From Pantoea vagans (GTDB lineage Bacteria; Pseudomonadota; Gammaproteobacteria; Enterobacterales; Enterobacteriaceae), in assembly GCF_001506165.1 (NCBI RefSeq), contig NZ_CP011427.1, positions 3,410,001-3,474,000 on the forward strand: DNA of 64,000 nt, written 5' to 3'. Of the stretch, positions 26,148 to 34,487 are shown in pieces (the stretch's first letter is position 1; every line of letters starts with the position of its first letter). Below the pieces are notes generated by a model that saw only the letters and a program-made list of their open reading frames with translations, did no database searches and was not told the origin of the DNA. Both the position numbers and the translations under genes were made by a program.

Positions 26148-27125
26148 TTAACGCTCTTCGTGAATCAGGCTGCCGGTCAGGATGCAGAATACACCCATCA
26201 AATCGGCATGGCGGATGATGATCGACGCCTGCTCATTCACTTTCGGTTTAGCATGGTAAGCAATACCCAGACCCGCCGCTTTAATCATCGGCAGATCGTT
26301 CGCGCCGTCGCCAATCGCCACGGTTTGCTCTGGGGCGATCTCATAACGTTCGGCGAGATTTTTCAGGGTATCGGCTTTAAATTGGGCATCCACAATCTGC
26401 CCCAGCACTTCGCCGGTCAGCTTGCCATCGCGCATTTCCAGCTCATTAGCCACCGCTGCCGTCAGGTGCAGCGTCTGGCGCAGATAATCGGCATAGTAGG
26501 TAAAGCCGCCTGAAGCAATCGCCACCTGCCAGCCCAGCGCCTGCAGTTTCTGCACCAGCGTGGTCAGGCCCGGCATCAGCGGCAGCGTGTCACGCACCTG
26601 CTTGAGGATGTTGGCATCAGCACCCGCCAGTTTCGCCACGCGTTCACGCAGGCTGGCTTTGAAGTCCAGTTCGCCACGCATCGCGCGTTCGGTGACTTCC
26701 GAAACCTGCTCGCCGCAGCCCGCCAGTTTAGCGATCTCATCAATGCATTCGATCTCAATGGCGGTCGAATCCATGTCCATCACCAGTAACCCAGGGGTTT
26801 TCAGATGCGGGATTTTGCCGAGCGGTGCCACATCAAAACCGGCATCATGCGCCAGTTTAGCGGCACGCGGTGTCAGTGAACCGGCCAGACGAATCACCTG
26901 ATATTCATCGACGTTCCACGCGCTGACGATCACCATCGCCGCACCCAGCAGATGCTGATAATCGGTCAGTTTTTGTTTATCGAGCCCACGCCCATACAGC
27001 AACCAGCCAGTTCGACCGGCACGGTAATCCAGCGGCATCACTTCATCACCGCTGAGGGAAAGGGGTAGACCCGGCCAAAGTGAAACATCGGCGGGCAGAT
27101 CGCACCAGGTAAGACGATTTGGCAT
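26148..27125 (-). CDS. serB: Phosphoserine phosphatase
   Basis: Last step of serine synthesis: O-phosphoserine to serine. 325 aa with an N-terminal ACT-like region and a HAD phosphatase core, motif I MDMDSTAIEIE, motif II SGGFT and motif III GDGANDLPMI. The start MPNRLTWCD at 27125 has AGGAG upstream and matches E. coli SerB; the longer frame adds 11 residues. Divergent from ytjB and upstream of radA. Confidence 0.96.
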   Translation of the reverse strand: MPNRLTWCDLPADVSLWPGLPLSLSGDEVMPLDYRAGRTGWLLYGRGLDKQKLTDYQHLLGAAMVIVSAWNVDEYQVIRLAGSLTPRAAKLAHDAGFDVAPLGKIPHLKTPGLLVMDMDSTAIEIECIDEIAKLAGCGEQVSEVTERAMRGELDFKASLRERVAKLAGADANILKQVRDTLPLMPGLTTLVQKLQALGWQVAIASGGFTYYADYLRQTLHLTAAVANELEMRDGKLTGEVLGQIVDAQFKADTLKNLAERYEIAPEQTVAIGDGANDLPMIKAAGLGIAYHAKPKVNEQASIIIRHADLMGVFCILTGSLIHEER

Positions 27126-27232
27126 TACAGCTCCTGTAGGGACAACAAAACCACGCAAGAGGCTACCTTGTCTGCGCGGGTTCTGGCAACATAATTGCCA
27201 GCCTTTCTGCTGTTACGTCACACGGGTTCCTG

Positions 27233-27904
27233 ATGGTTAAAACCGCACTGAAATTTCGCCTGCATCGCACGGTGATTGTTCTTATCTCGCTGGCCCTGTT
27301 AGTGGTGCTGATGCAAGGGGCATCCTGGTTCAGTCTCGGCCATCAAATGGCGCGCTCTGAACAGGTGGAAGAACTGGCGCACACCTTGACACGTCAGGTG
27401 GCGTTTAGCCTGAAACCACTGATGGACAACAGCGACGATAACCGCACGCAGATCGAAGCTATCCTGGATCAGATGACGGATAACAGCCGCATTTTGGATG
27501 CCTCAGTGTATGCCGATGATGGCAGTCTGGTGGCCCACAGCGGCGAAAGCATTAACGTGCGCGATCGTCTGGCGCTGGACGGCAAACGTGCCGGTAGCTA
27601 TTTCAATCATCAAATTGTGCAGCCGCTGGAAGGCAAAGAGGGACCACAAGGTTTCCTGCGCGTCACCCTCGATACCCACGTACTGGTCACCGAATCGCGC
27701 CAGGTGGATAACACCACCAACATCCTGCGCCTGATGATGCTGCTGGCGCTGGCGATTGGCATCATCCTGACCCGTACCTTGCTGCGTGATCGCCGCACCC
27801 GTTGGCAGCAGTCGCCGTTCTTGCTCACCGCCAGCCGCGCAGTGAAAGAGGACAAAGAGGAAGAAGAAGCGGTCGCAACCGCTGAGAATGAAAAAAAGAG
27901 TTAA
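27233..27904 (+). CDS. ytjB: YtjB (Smp) membrane protein
   Basis: 223 aa with an N-terminal transmembrane anchor (~12-33), a periplasmic stretch of about 135 residues, a second transmembrane helix (~167-187, LMMLLALAIGIILT) and a charged cytoplasmic tail ending EEEEAVATAENEKKS. Position divergent from serB and sequence fit the enterobacterial Smp/YtjB family; function unknown. Its stop overlaps the stop of the convergent yjjJ by four bases. E. coli has lplA beside it; here that gene is absent. Confidence 0.92.
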   Translation: MVKTALKFRLHRTVIVLISLALLVVLMQGASWFSLGHQMARSEQVEELAHTLTRQVAFSLKPLMDNSDDNRTQIEAILDQMTDNSRILDASVYADDGSLVAHSGESINVRDRLALDGKRAGSYFNHQIVQPLEGKEGPQGFLRVTLDTHVLVTESRQVDNTTNILRLMMLLALAIGIILTRTLLRDRRTRWQQSPFLLTASRAVKEDKEEEEAVATAENEKKS

Positions 27905-29223
27905 GCCATTTTGTTCAGCGTTGCAGCTAACGCAGTTAACTGCTGCAAGGCATGTGCAGCAATTTGCCGAAAATCGAGGCTGAACTGTTCATCACTTTCA
28001 ATTGCCTGCCAGTAGGTTTTTGCCATTGCGCTGGCAGCGCGCCATACTTCAGCGGACAACGAGAAATCCAACGTCAGTTTGACTTCCATACGCATGTGCC
28101 CCTGCGAATTGGGCGCCAGAGCCATCGGCAGCATGTCGTAAGCTGGAGTCAGGCTAAAAGGCTCATGCCCGGTGAAGAACGACAAATTACCTGCATGCAT
28201 ATCGCTATTGGCAATAAGGCGACCAAATGCCCATTGCAAGGTGCCACGATGTTGCGACTCATCGTCAATACGACGTTGCTGATGTAACTCTCGAAGCGCA
28301 TCAGGCCAGTGCTGTGGGTGGCCGATAAATTCCGCACTGACCGCTTCCAGTGAAGCCATCTCGTGCCGACCGCGCTCACCCGTACGGTCAAAACGCTGCA
28401 CTTCGAGAAAAAGCTGATCTTCACTTTCAATTAACTGGCTATCTGCCGCGGCCAGGCCACCGGCATTTAAATGCCGTAGTGCCAGATGCTCAGCGCGCAC
28501 TAAATCACGCCATCGTTGAGCATTATCGCCTTGCCGTGAGGCAGTGAATTTCACCAGGCAGTGGCGGGCGCCGTTTGGAGTATCAGCAAAGCAGAGAAAT
28601 TTGGGATGTTCCCCCCCTGCTGACGATCCTGGCTCGTCACCGCTCAACGCATGCTGCGCCAGCTGCGGATAGCGATTAACTTTCTCCACTTCGCGAATGG
28701 GTTGCGGAGACGCCTGCAGCAACCAGCGTTGGTAAGGGCGCTCACCGATGAGAAACGCACCCGGCATATCGATTCCACCGTTTGCCAGCGCCATTAAGCA
28801 CTGCTCATCACTCCATAACCGAATGTCATCATTTAATCCCAGCTGTGCTGCATGTTCTATGCCCCATTGACGACCAATAAATCCCTGCGGTCGCAAGTCC
28901 TGTAAGAACCAGGGTAAACCATCATAGAAATGACCGCGTTCATGCTGGTCAAGATACAGGCAACTGCCTTGTGGCCATGTCGGCAACAGATAACCGGCTG
29001 ACATGGCCTGCCCTTGAGCGGAAATGCAGTAGAGCGGAAATTGATTTTCACCCTGAATCGGACGAAGCAAAGCATAACGAGTGGCGCGTGCCCGGCCCCA
29101 TTTAATGATGTGCGGCTGTTGCCGCAACTGACGCGATAATGTCGCCTGGCTCACGCCCGACCGTTGTAGCAGCTCGGCGGCACTCAGCGGTCCTGCTAGC
29201 AAGAAGTTCTGCAAATCCACCAT
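27901..29223 (-). CDS. yjjJ: HipA-family serine/threonine kinase toxin YjjJ (HipH)
   Basis: 440 aa, close to E. coli YjjJ. It starts with its own HTH (residues ~11-32, SAAELLQRSGVSQATLSRQL), then HipA N-terminal and C-terminal kinase domains; the catalytic loop is seen in NSDMHAGNLSFF and the metal-binding AYDMLPMA. It has no hipB antitoxin gene beside it; the fused HTH may replace it. I took the ATG at 29223 because upstream in-frame starts (29265, 29322) run into three 12-bp tandem repeats and the yjjG terminator. The start is the least certain part. Confidence 0.88.
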   Translation of the reverse strand: MVDLQNFLLAGPLSAAELLQRSGVSQATLSRQLRQQPHIIKWGRARATRYALLRPIQGENQFPLYCISAQGQAMSAGYLLPTWPQGSCLYLDQHERGHFYDGLPWFLQDLRPQGFIGRQWGIEHAAQLGLNDDIRLWSDEQCLMALANGGIDMPGAFLIGERPYQRWLLQASPQPIREVEKVNRYPQLAQHALSGDEPGSSAGGEHPKFLCFADTPNGARHCLVKFTASRQGDNAQRWRDLVRAEHLALRHLNAGGLAAADSQLIESEDQLFLEVQRFDRTGERGRHEMASLEAVSAEFIGHPQHWPDALRELHQQRRIDDESQHRGTLQWAFGRLIANSDMHAGNLSFFTGHEPFSLTPAYDMLPMALAPNSQGHMRMEVKLTLDFSLSAEVWRAASAMAKTYWQAIESDEQFSLDFRQIAAHALQQLTALAATLNKMA

Positions 29224-29239
29224 AACCATCATCTCATGA

Positions 29240-29275
29240 ATAGATTCATGAATAGATTTATGCATAGATACTTTC
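29240..29275. repeat. Three 12-bp tandem repeats upstream of yjjJ
   Basis: ATAGATTCATGA, ATAGATTTATGC and ATAGATACTTTC follow each other directly. They lie 17-52 bp before the yjjJ start, in the only space left for its promoter after the yjjG terminator. They could be the operator of the HTH that YjjJ itself carries. Confidence 0.6.
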
Positions 29276-29304
29276 AAAAAAAAAGCCCGCACGGCGGGCT
29301 TTTT
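29276..29304 (-). terminator. Rho-independent terminator after yjjG
   Basis: AGCCCGC-ACG-GCGGGCT with nine A on the plus strand left of the stem, i.e. a long U-run for transcripts coming from yjjG on the minus strand. Confidence 0.92.
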
Positions 29305-29338
29305 ACGATAAATGCACATCAACAGTGAATAGATACTT

Positions 29339-30022
29339 TTAGCTATTAGTCAGCAACGCCTGCAGTTCCGCCAGGTTTTTGACCTGCCAGGTTGGCGTGA
29401 TGTGTTCCGGCAGCGGGCGTGTGCCGTGATCGATCCAGCAGGTTTTCACTCCCGCGTTCATGCCACCCAGAACGTCGGATTCTGGCGTATCGCCCACCAT
29501 CAGCACGCGGCTACGATCTGGGTTGCCGAGTAACTGCAATGTATGATCGAAAATCGCCACATCGGGCTTGGGTACACCGACCTGCTCCGAAATGATCAAT
29601 TCATCAAAGAAGTCACGGAAACCGGTGCGTTCCAGGCGTGCCTGCTGCAACGCGGTAAAGCCATTGGTGATGATGGCGATTTTCACCTTGCCTTTCAGCG
29701 TGTTCAGTAACTCGGCAGCCCCTTCAAGCGGCAAGCAGATCTCCGCCATGGCTCCGAGAAAATCACTGTTCAGCACTTCTGGTGCCACGCTGAGTTTCTC
29801 ACCCCATAGCGTGAAGCGGCGAGTCTGTAGCTGTAAGGCTGAAATGGTGCCGTTTTGGTAATCCACCCACAGCGGTTTATTGATCGCCTGGTAATCCGCG
29901 TAATCCTGGTCGCTGAACTGCACGTCATAACGGGCGAACATGCGTTGCAAACCGGCATAGGCGTCAAAATGAAAAAGTGTGTCGTCTGCATCGAACAGGA
30001 TGCATTCCCAGTCGTTTAGCAT
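29339..30022 (-). CDS. yjjG: Pyrimidine 5'-nucleotidase YjjG (HAD family)
   Basis: House-cleaning nucleotidase that removes non-canonical pyrimidine nucleotides. 227 aa with HAD motif [10 protein letters not shown], the helical cap (~18-95), motif II IITNGF, and motifs [16 protein letters not shown] and [14 protein letters not shown]. Downstream of rimI by 11 bp and so probably in the holD-rimI-yjjG operon, as in E. coli; its end is marked by a strong terminator. Confidence 0.94.
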   Translation of the reverse strand: MLNDWECILFDADDTLFHFDAYAGLQRMFARYDVQFSDQDYADYQAINKPLWVDYQNGTISALQLQTRRFTLWGEKLSVAPEVLNSDFLGAMAEICLPLEGAAELLNTLKGKVKIAIITNGFTALQQARLERTGFRDFFDELIISEQVGVPKPDVAIFDHTLQLLGNPDRSRVLMVGDTPESDVLGGMNAGVKTCWIDHGTRPLPEHITPTWQVKNLAELQALLTNS

Positions 30023-30033
30023 AATGTCCCTTT

Positions 30034-30474
30034 TTACAGCGTTAGCGCCATGATGATGGCATCTTCACGCCCATTGGCGGTGGGATAATAGTTGGGCCTG
30101 ATACTGACCTGATGAAAATCGAGCAGTTCGTACAGTGCAATCGCCGGATGATTCGAGGCCCGCACTTCCAGCCACAGCGTCATCACTTCGCGCGCTTCCA
30201 GCTCAGCAATCAAATGCTGTAACAGCTGGCGTGCATAACCGCGGCGCTGAAAATCGGGATCGACGGCGATATTGAACAACGAGGCTTCATCCAGCACCAC
30301 TTGGGTGATGGCGAATCCCGCCAGTTTACCCTCGGCTTCGAGGCGAAAATTAACAAAACGTTCGCCCTGATTGCTGGCAAAAGTTTGCTCGCTCCATGGG
30401 AAAGCGTGGCTACGGCGTTCAATGGCCAGCAGTAGCGGCTGGTCTTCAGGGGTGACTAAAGAGATGGTTGTCAT
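30034..30474 (-). CDS. rimI: Ribosomal protein S18 alanine N-acetyltransferase RimI
   Basis: Acetylates the N-terminal alanine of ribosomal protein S18. 146 aa GNAT with the acetyl-CoA loop [14 protein letters not shown] and the family stretches [18 protein letters not shown] and [17 protein letters not shown]. The start MTTISLV at 30474 matches the E. coli protein. It overlaps holD by 29 bases, so the two are translationally coupled. Confidence 0.95.
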   Translation of the reverse strand: MTTISLVTPEDQPLLLAIERRSHAFPWSEQTFASNQGERFVNFRLEAEGKLAGFAITQVVLDEASLFNIAVDPDFQRRGYARQLLQHLIAELEAREVMTLWLEVRASNHPAIALYELLDFHQVSIRPNYYPTANGREDAIIMALTL

Positions 30475-30856
30475 GGTTACACATCTGTTGCCACAGGGCG
30501 CGTTTTGCCGCACCGCTGCTGATCAATTCGTTGAAAACGGCAGTGGTAAAGGTGATGCCGTTAAAGGGATGTTCGCTCTCCACGCCCATTAGCCAGCCGG
30601 CACAATCGACCTGCTCGGGCAGCATGGGCAGCTGTTCTGGCGTCAGCGTCATGACCTGAGCAGGCTGGATGTTCAGCACGCGCAGCACGTCGCGAATCAG
30701 CGGTTCTTGCAACTCAGGAGCCTGTTCAGTCACCATCACCAAACGTGTACCCGGCGTCAGCGTGACAGCAATTTCGCCCTGTAGCACGCGTGGACGCCGC
30801 AATTGGTACTGCGTAATCCCCATTTGCTGTAGGAGCCAGTCGCGTCTTGTACTCAT
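30446..30856 (-). CDS. holD: DNA polymerase III psi subunit HolD
   Basis: Links the clamp loader to chi (HolC) and SSB at the replication fork. 136 aa; MSTRRDWLLQQMGITQY and the LRRPRVLQGEIAV stretch match the E. coli N-terminus and fix the start at 30856. Its end overlaps rimI by 29 bases. An ERIC-like element lies between it and the divergent rsmC. Confidence 0.93.
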   Translation of the reverse strand: MSTRRDWLLQQMGITQYQLRRPRVLQGEIAVTLTPGTRLVMVTEQAPELQEPLIRDVLRVLNIQPAQVMTLTPEQLPMLPEQVDCAGWLMGVESEHPFNGITFTTAVFNELISSGAAKRALWQQMCNHDNHLFSHP

Positions 30857-30929
30857 GCTGTTACCCGTTATGCTGCCAGAATGCGACGCTATGCTAGCAA
30901 ACCCATCGAACATGCGCCAACAATGCACA

Positions 30930-31078
30930 ATACCCAAAATAATTCGAGTCCCCTCATGGGGCCTACTCTTGGTTCAGGAAGGAGGGGAAAGGAGTGAGTC
31001 CGATGAGCTTACTTTAGGTAAGTGATTCGGTGAGCGAGAGTCGCCAACGCACCTGTAACTTGAAGTATGACGTGTATA
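30930..31078. repeat. ERIC (enterobacterial repetitive intergenic consensus) element
   Basis: The core (about 30992-31036) reads GTGAGTCCGATGAGCTTACT followed by GGTAAGTGATTCGGTGAGCG, matching the ERIC inverted core, and the right end ACTTGAAGTATGACGTGTAT is typical. The left arm carries an unusual insert forming CCCCTC-AT-GGGG in place of the usual TTGCAGG. It fills the holD-rsmC divergent region, so it could affect both leaders. End points are approximate. Confidence 0.85.
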
Positions 31079-31110
31079 TAATCGCTGCTCTGATTTAACA
31101 GGAGTGTTCC

Positions 31111-32142
31111 ATGTCTGCTTTTACCCCGGCCAGCGAAGTCATTCTGCGCCACAGTGATGAATTTACCACCCGCCATGTGCTTTTTGCTGGCGACCTGCAG
31201 GATGACCTGCCTGCCCAGCTGGAAACGGCCTCTACACGTGTGCATACCCAGCAGTACCATCACTGGCAGAACCTGAGCCGTCGCCTCGGTGAACGAGCGG
31301 TTTACAGCATGGTAGCGACTGCTGATGATGTCGCTGGCTGCGATACGCTGGTTTATTACTGGACGAAAAACAAGCCCGAAGCGCAGTTCCAGTTGCAGAA
31401 CTTGCTGTCATTACTGCCTGTTGGCTGCGATATTTTTGTCATCGGCGAAAACCGCGCCGGTGTGCGCAGCGCAGAAGGCATGCTGGAAGCGTGGGCAACG
31501 CTGGAGAAAGTCGATAGCGCTCGCCGCTGCGGACTGTATCATGGTCGTCTGGATAAGCAGCCAAGCTTCGATGCCAGCAGCTATGGCAACACTTACATGA
31601 TTGAGCATCTCACTATCCATACGCTCCCTGGCGTGTTCAGCCGCGATGGTCTGGATATCGGCAGCGATCTGCTGCTCTCGACGCTGGAACCGCATGCACG
31701 CGGTAAAGTGCTGGATATCGGTTGCGGAAGCGGCGTGCTGGCGACAGTACTGGCACAGATCTCACCGCGCGTGCGCCTGTGGTTATGTGATGTTCATGCA
31801 GCAGCGATTGAAGCCAGTAAACTCACACTGGCTGCTAACGAGTTAGAGGGTGAAGTCTTCGCCAGTAACGTCTTCTCGGATGTCACCGGTCGTTTCGATA
31901 TGATCATCTCCAACCCGCCGTTCCACGATGGCCTGCAAACCAGTCTGGACGCGGCCAACACGCTGATTCGCGGTGCACTGAAGCATCTGAACAGCGGCGG
32001 CGAACTGCGTATCGTCGCCAACGCCTTCCTGCCCTATCCGCAGATTCTGGATGAAACCTTTGGTAACCACGAAGTGCTGGCCCAAACCGGACGCTTTAAG
32101 GTGTACCGCGCGGTATACGGTCGTGGTGCCAAAACGCGTTAA
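31111..32142 (+). CDS. rsmC: 16S rRNA (guanine1207-N2)-methyltransferase RsmC
   Basis: 343 aa, the same length as E. coli RsmC: a degenerate N-terminal methyltransferase-like domain (~1-180) and a catalytic C-terminal domain with the SAM loop [15 protein letters not shown] (~200) and the N2-guanine motif [10 protein letters not shown] (~268). Acts on the 30S subunit. ACAGGAG precedes the ATG. Divergent from holD; the tRNA-Leu genes follow. Confidence 0.96.
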   Translation: MSAFTPASEVILRHSDEFTTRHVLFAGDLQDDLPAQLETASTRVHTQQYHHWQNLSRRLGERAVYSMVATADDVAGCDTLVYYWTKNKPEAQFQLQNLLSLLPVGCDIFVIGENRAGVRSAEGMLEAWATLEKVDSARRCGLYHGRLDKQPSFDASSYGNTYMIEHLTIHTLPGVFSRDGLDIGSDLLLSTLEPHARGKVLDIGCGSGVLATVLAQISPRVRLWLCDVHAAAIEASKLTLAANELEGEVFASNVFSDVTGRFDMIISNPPFHDGLQTSLDAANTLIRGALKHLNSGGELRIVANAFLPYPQILDETFGNHEVLAQTGRFKVYRAVYGRGAKTR

Positions 32143-32216
32143 TGGCGCGATTGCATCAGCGCGACGGTGAAAACGTTGTTTTTTGCAGCAATCGTTTCAT
32201 CGTCGCGAAATATGTA

Positions 32217-32244
32217 TTGACGCAATGAGTAAAATCTCTAGAAT
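32217..32244 (+). promoter_or_regulatory. Sigma-70 promoter of the tRNA-Leu cluster
   Basis: TTGACG (32217-32222), a 16-bp spacer and TAGAAT (32239-32244), followed by the GC-rich stretch GCGCCTCC. The GC-rich discriminator is typical of stringently controlled stable-RNA promoters. Confidence 0.8.
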
Positions 32245-32286
32245 GCGCCTCCGTGGTTAGCAATACTTTAGGGTGTTGCACGGTAC

Positions 32287-32373
32287 GCGATGGTGGCGGA
32301 ATTGGTAGACGCGCTAGCTTCAGGTGTTAGTGTTCTTACGGACGTGAGGGTTCAAGTCCCTCCCTTCGCACCA
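32287..32373 (+). tRNA. tRNA-Leu (CAG), copy 1
   Basis: 87 nt, class II tRNA with a long variable arm, encoded CCA and anticodon CAG in GCTTCAGGTG; T-loop GGTTCAAGTCC. The acceptor stem GCGATGG/CCTTCGC has a T-T mismatch at position 5-68, shared by all three copies. Corresponds in place to the E. coli leuQPV cluster beside rsmC. Confidence 0.97.
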
Positions 32374-32403
32374 ATAATCACAAAGTTTATATCATAGCAC
32401 TGA

Positions 32404-32490
32404 GCGATGGTGGCGGAATTGGTAGACGCGCTAGCTTCAGGTGTTAGTGTTCTTACGGACGTGAGGGTTCAAGTCCCTCCCTTCGCACCA
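32404..32490 (+). tRNA. tRNA-Leu (CAG), copy 2
   Basis: Same 87-nt sequence as copy 1, 30 bases downstream of it. Processed from the same transcript. Confidence 0.97.
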
Positions 32491-32524
32491 ATGCGATGGT
32501 ATAAACAAAAAAAGACAACACAAT

Positions 32525-32611
32525 GCGATGGTGGCGGAATTGGTAGACGCGCTAGCTTCAGGTGTTAGTGTTCTTACGGACGTGAGGGTTCAAGTCCCTC
32601 CCTTCGCACCA
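32525..32611 (+). tRNA. tRNA-Leu (CAG), copy 3
   Basis: Same 87-nt sequence as copies 1 and 2, 34 bases downstream of copy 2. A hairpin with a T-rich tail follows 50 bases later. Confidence 0.97.
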
Positions 32612-32661
32612 CGTTGTCTTACTTATCTGGCAGTAAAATCCCCTATTTAGAAAATGAAAAT

Positions 32662-32690
32662 ATCACGCCTTTGCGTGATGTTGTCGTTTC
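32662..32690 (+). terminator. Probable terminator of the tRNA-Leu transcript
   Basis: ATCACGC-CTTT-GCGTGAT followed by GTTGTCGTTTC, a stem with a moderately T-rich tail. Its placement after the last tRNA supports the call; the U-run is weak. Confidence 0.55.
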
Positions 32691-32709
32691 TGCCGTTCAG
32701 CAAACGGCA

Positions 32710-32994
32710 TTAGATGATATGGAAGTTCACCGTGATGGCAGCCGCGCCGCCCGCCAGTGCCAGACAAGAAGGCAGCAGTAAATAGTGACGTAAACGATGG
32801 TGGAACAGCATGACCACCGTGAGCAGCAGCGCAACAATCATTACCACGCGCCACTGACTAAAGCTCGGTTCCCACAACGCAAAAATCGGCAGTGCCGCAC
32901 ACGGCAGTAACACACCCCAGCCACTGTCCAGGCGTTTACCCATCATCCAGCTCACACCCCATAAGCCGCAGGCGGCCATCATCGCCATGATCAT
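32710..32994 (-). CDS. yjjZ: DUF1435 small membrane protein YjjZ
   Basis: 94 aa with three hydrophobic segments (about 1-20, 28-62, 70-92). Position next to the tRNA-Leu genes and rsmC and the length fit YjjZ of E. coli. Start ATG at 32994 has GAGGG eight bases upstream; a second ATG two codons later is possible. A Fur-like palindrome lies 16 bp upstream, so iron repression is likely. Function unknown. Confidence 0.72.
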   Translation of the reverse strand: MIMAMMAACGLWGVSWMMGKRLDSGWGVLLPCAALPIFALWEPSFSQWRVVMIVALLLTVVMLFHHRLRHYLLLPSCLALAGGAAAITVNFHII

Positions 32995-33010
32995 CGCGCA
33001 ACCCTCAAAT

Positions 33011-33029
33011 GATAAATATTCGTATTATC
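33011..33029. promoter_or_regulatory. Fur-like box upstream of yjjZ
   Basis: GATAA-N9-TTATC palindrome of 19 bp; 13 of 19 positions match the GATAATGATAATCATTATC consensus. It overlaps where the yjjZ promoter must lie. Confidence 0.55.
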
Positions 33030-33114
33030 ATATGACAACATTTCTCATCTTGCAGCGATTTTTTTTAGCTAAGTGACGTTGGATGACAGATTTACTGAAA
33101 AATGCTAAATTGCC

Positions 33115-33122
33115 GCCGATAA
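33115..33122 (+). promoter_or_regulatory. Candidate sigma-28 -10 element for the diguanylate cyclase
   Basis: GCCGATAA is a perfect FliA -10 sequence; TGAA lies 15 bases upstream where TAAA is expected. About 100 bases before the cyclase ATG. The -35 match is partial. Confidence 0.4.
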
Positions 33123-33223
33123 CATTTTCAATAACACAACAATAACGTGCTCACTATCCGGTTTGCGGGATTAATTCCCTCGGGTAGCGCTTTGATATTT
33201 CAGGGCTGTCACGAGTAATAATA

Positions 33224-34318
33224 ATGAAATTACAATCTTATGATGAGTTGAAACACAGCAAATATCGGCTTTCGCTGATGCTTTTTTTGTTTTTAAATGT
33301 CGCCGTTTCGCTTTTTTGCCTGTTACCTTTTTTAGGCACAGATAGCCCGGTAAGTTCGCTGCCAGTGGGGTTGGTCGCCGCTTTTAGCCTGACATTACTG
33401 ACAATCTGTTTAGTGATGCCAAAACAAAAATTACCGCTATTAAATCCTGTCGCCCTGATATTAGGTGCGCTGTGGGCCTGGCATATTAACCATAGATATC
33501 ATCAGGTTTTTTATTTCGATGGCAGCTTTTTAATAATCAGCTTGTTAAGCGTGTTCTTTGTCAGTGCGATTGCGCTGAGTGATTATTTGATTGCATTCTG
33601 TTTACACATTACGCCGCCAGTATTAACTGTGCTGTTATTAGATGATGGCCAGCATTTAGTGATGATCATATTCACTATTGCCCTGCCATTAATCGGTTTC
33701 TCATTGCACCATTTAATGCGCCGCCGCTTTGATACGTTTACGCGACGCCTGGTGAGCCAACTGTATGAGGAAAAAGAGAGTTTCAGCGATTTGAGTATGC
33801 TGGACCCGCTGACGGGCCTCTACAACCGCCGCGGACTCAAGAATCGACTGGATACCATCATGGAAAACCATGCGGGTAGTCATTATGTGTTGTTGCTGGA
33901 TATCGATCACTTCAAAGCCTATAACGACAACTATGGCCATGCGATGGGCGACCAGGCCCTGGCGCGCGTCTCCGTTGCCATTCGTGATGCGGTGCGTTCC
34001 CGTGATGTGGTGACACGTTACGGTGGGGAAGAGTTTCTGGTGTTGATGACCAACGTCAATGCCTCGATTGCGATGAAACTGGCAGAGCGGATACGTCAGT
34101 ACGTGGTGGATTTAGAGATCCCCCACCGCTTTAACGAAAAGGTCTCTACCCATGTCACCATCAGTGCGGGCATCGCCCCGATTTTCGCTGAAGATTTTGA
34201 TCAGGCGGTGTCGAATGCAGATCGTGCACTGTACGTGGCAAAAAATCAGGGCCGAAACACTATTCTGGCGTGGGAAGATTTGCCGAAACTGAGTTCGGTG
34301 AGCAGCGAGTTACAGTAA
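33224..34318 (+). CDS. Membrane diguanylate cyclase (GGDEF domain)
   Basis: 364 aa. N-terminal half (~18-165) has about six transmembrane helices with no recognised sensor; C-terminal half (~190-350) is a GGDEF domain starting DPLTGLYNRRGLKNRL with the active site RYGGEEFLVLM. The GGEEF signature and the metal-binding DIDHFKAYND are intact, so it should make cyclic di-GMP. No RxxD inhibitory site is seen at the usual place five residues before GGEEF. It is inserted between yjjZ and fhuF, which adjoin in E. coli, and has its own terminator. Confidence 0.9.
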   Translation: MKLQSYDELKHSKYRLSLMLFLFLNVAVSLFCLLPFLGTDSPVSSLPVGLVAAFSLTLLTICLVMPKQKLPLLNPVALILGALWAWHINHRYHQVFYFDGSFLIISLLSVFFVSAIALSDYLIAFCLHITPPVLTVLLLDDGQHLVMIIFTIALPLIGFSLHHLMRRRFDTFTRRLVSQLYEEKESFSDLSMLDPLTGLYNRRGLKNRLDTIMENHAGSHYVLLLDIDHFKAYNDNYGHAMGDQALARVSVAIRDAVRSRDVVTRYGGEEFLVLMTNVNASIAMKLAERIRQYVVDLEIPHRFNEKVSTHVTISAGIAPIFAEDFDQAVSNADRALYVAKNQGRNTILAWEDLPKLSSVSSELQ

Positions 34319-34337
34319 AATCAGACATATAACGAAG

Positions 34338-34364
34338 CAGCGCGATTTATCGCGCTGTTTTTTT
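34338..34364 (+). terminator. Rho-independent terminator after the diguanylate cyclase
   Basis: CAGCGCGA-TTTA-TCGCGCTG followed by a seven-base T run. Confidence 0.92.
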
Positions 34365-34437
34365 ATGCGTACGAAACCCGGCGGGTTAAATGCCAACGTT
34401 ACGGTGGTTGTGCTGATGACACCTTGTCCATTAATCT

Positions 34438-34456
34438 GGTAACGATTATCATTTGT
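34438..34456. promoter_or_regulatory. Fur-like box upstream of fhuF
   Basis: GGTAACGATTATCATTTGT matches the 19-bp Fur consensus at about 13 positions, with the GAT-ATCATT core kept. It lies 31 bp before the fhuF ATG. fhuF is a known Fur target in E. coli. Confidence 0.6.
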
Positions 34457-34487
34457 TTCTCGATTCCCGTTATCACTCAGGACCGGC

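Noticed and set aside
29281..29322. Start of yjjJ at 29322 or 29265
   Set aside because: These starts would place the coding region in the yjjG terminator or in the tandem repeats; 29223 gives the expected length.
32287..32611. CRISPR-like spacing of the three identical 87-bp units
   Set aside because: The repeats are tRNA-Leu genes with cloverleaf, CAG anticodon and CCA; the spacers are 30-34 bp of ordinary tRNA-operon spacer.
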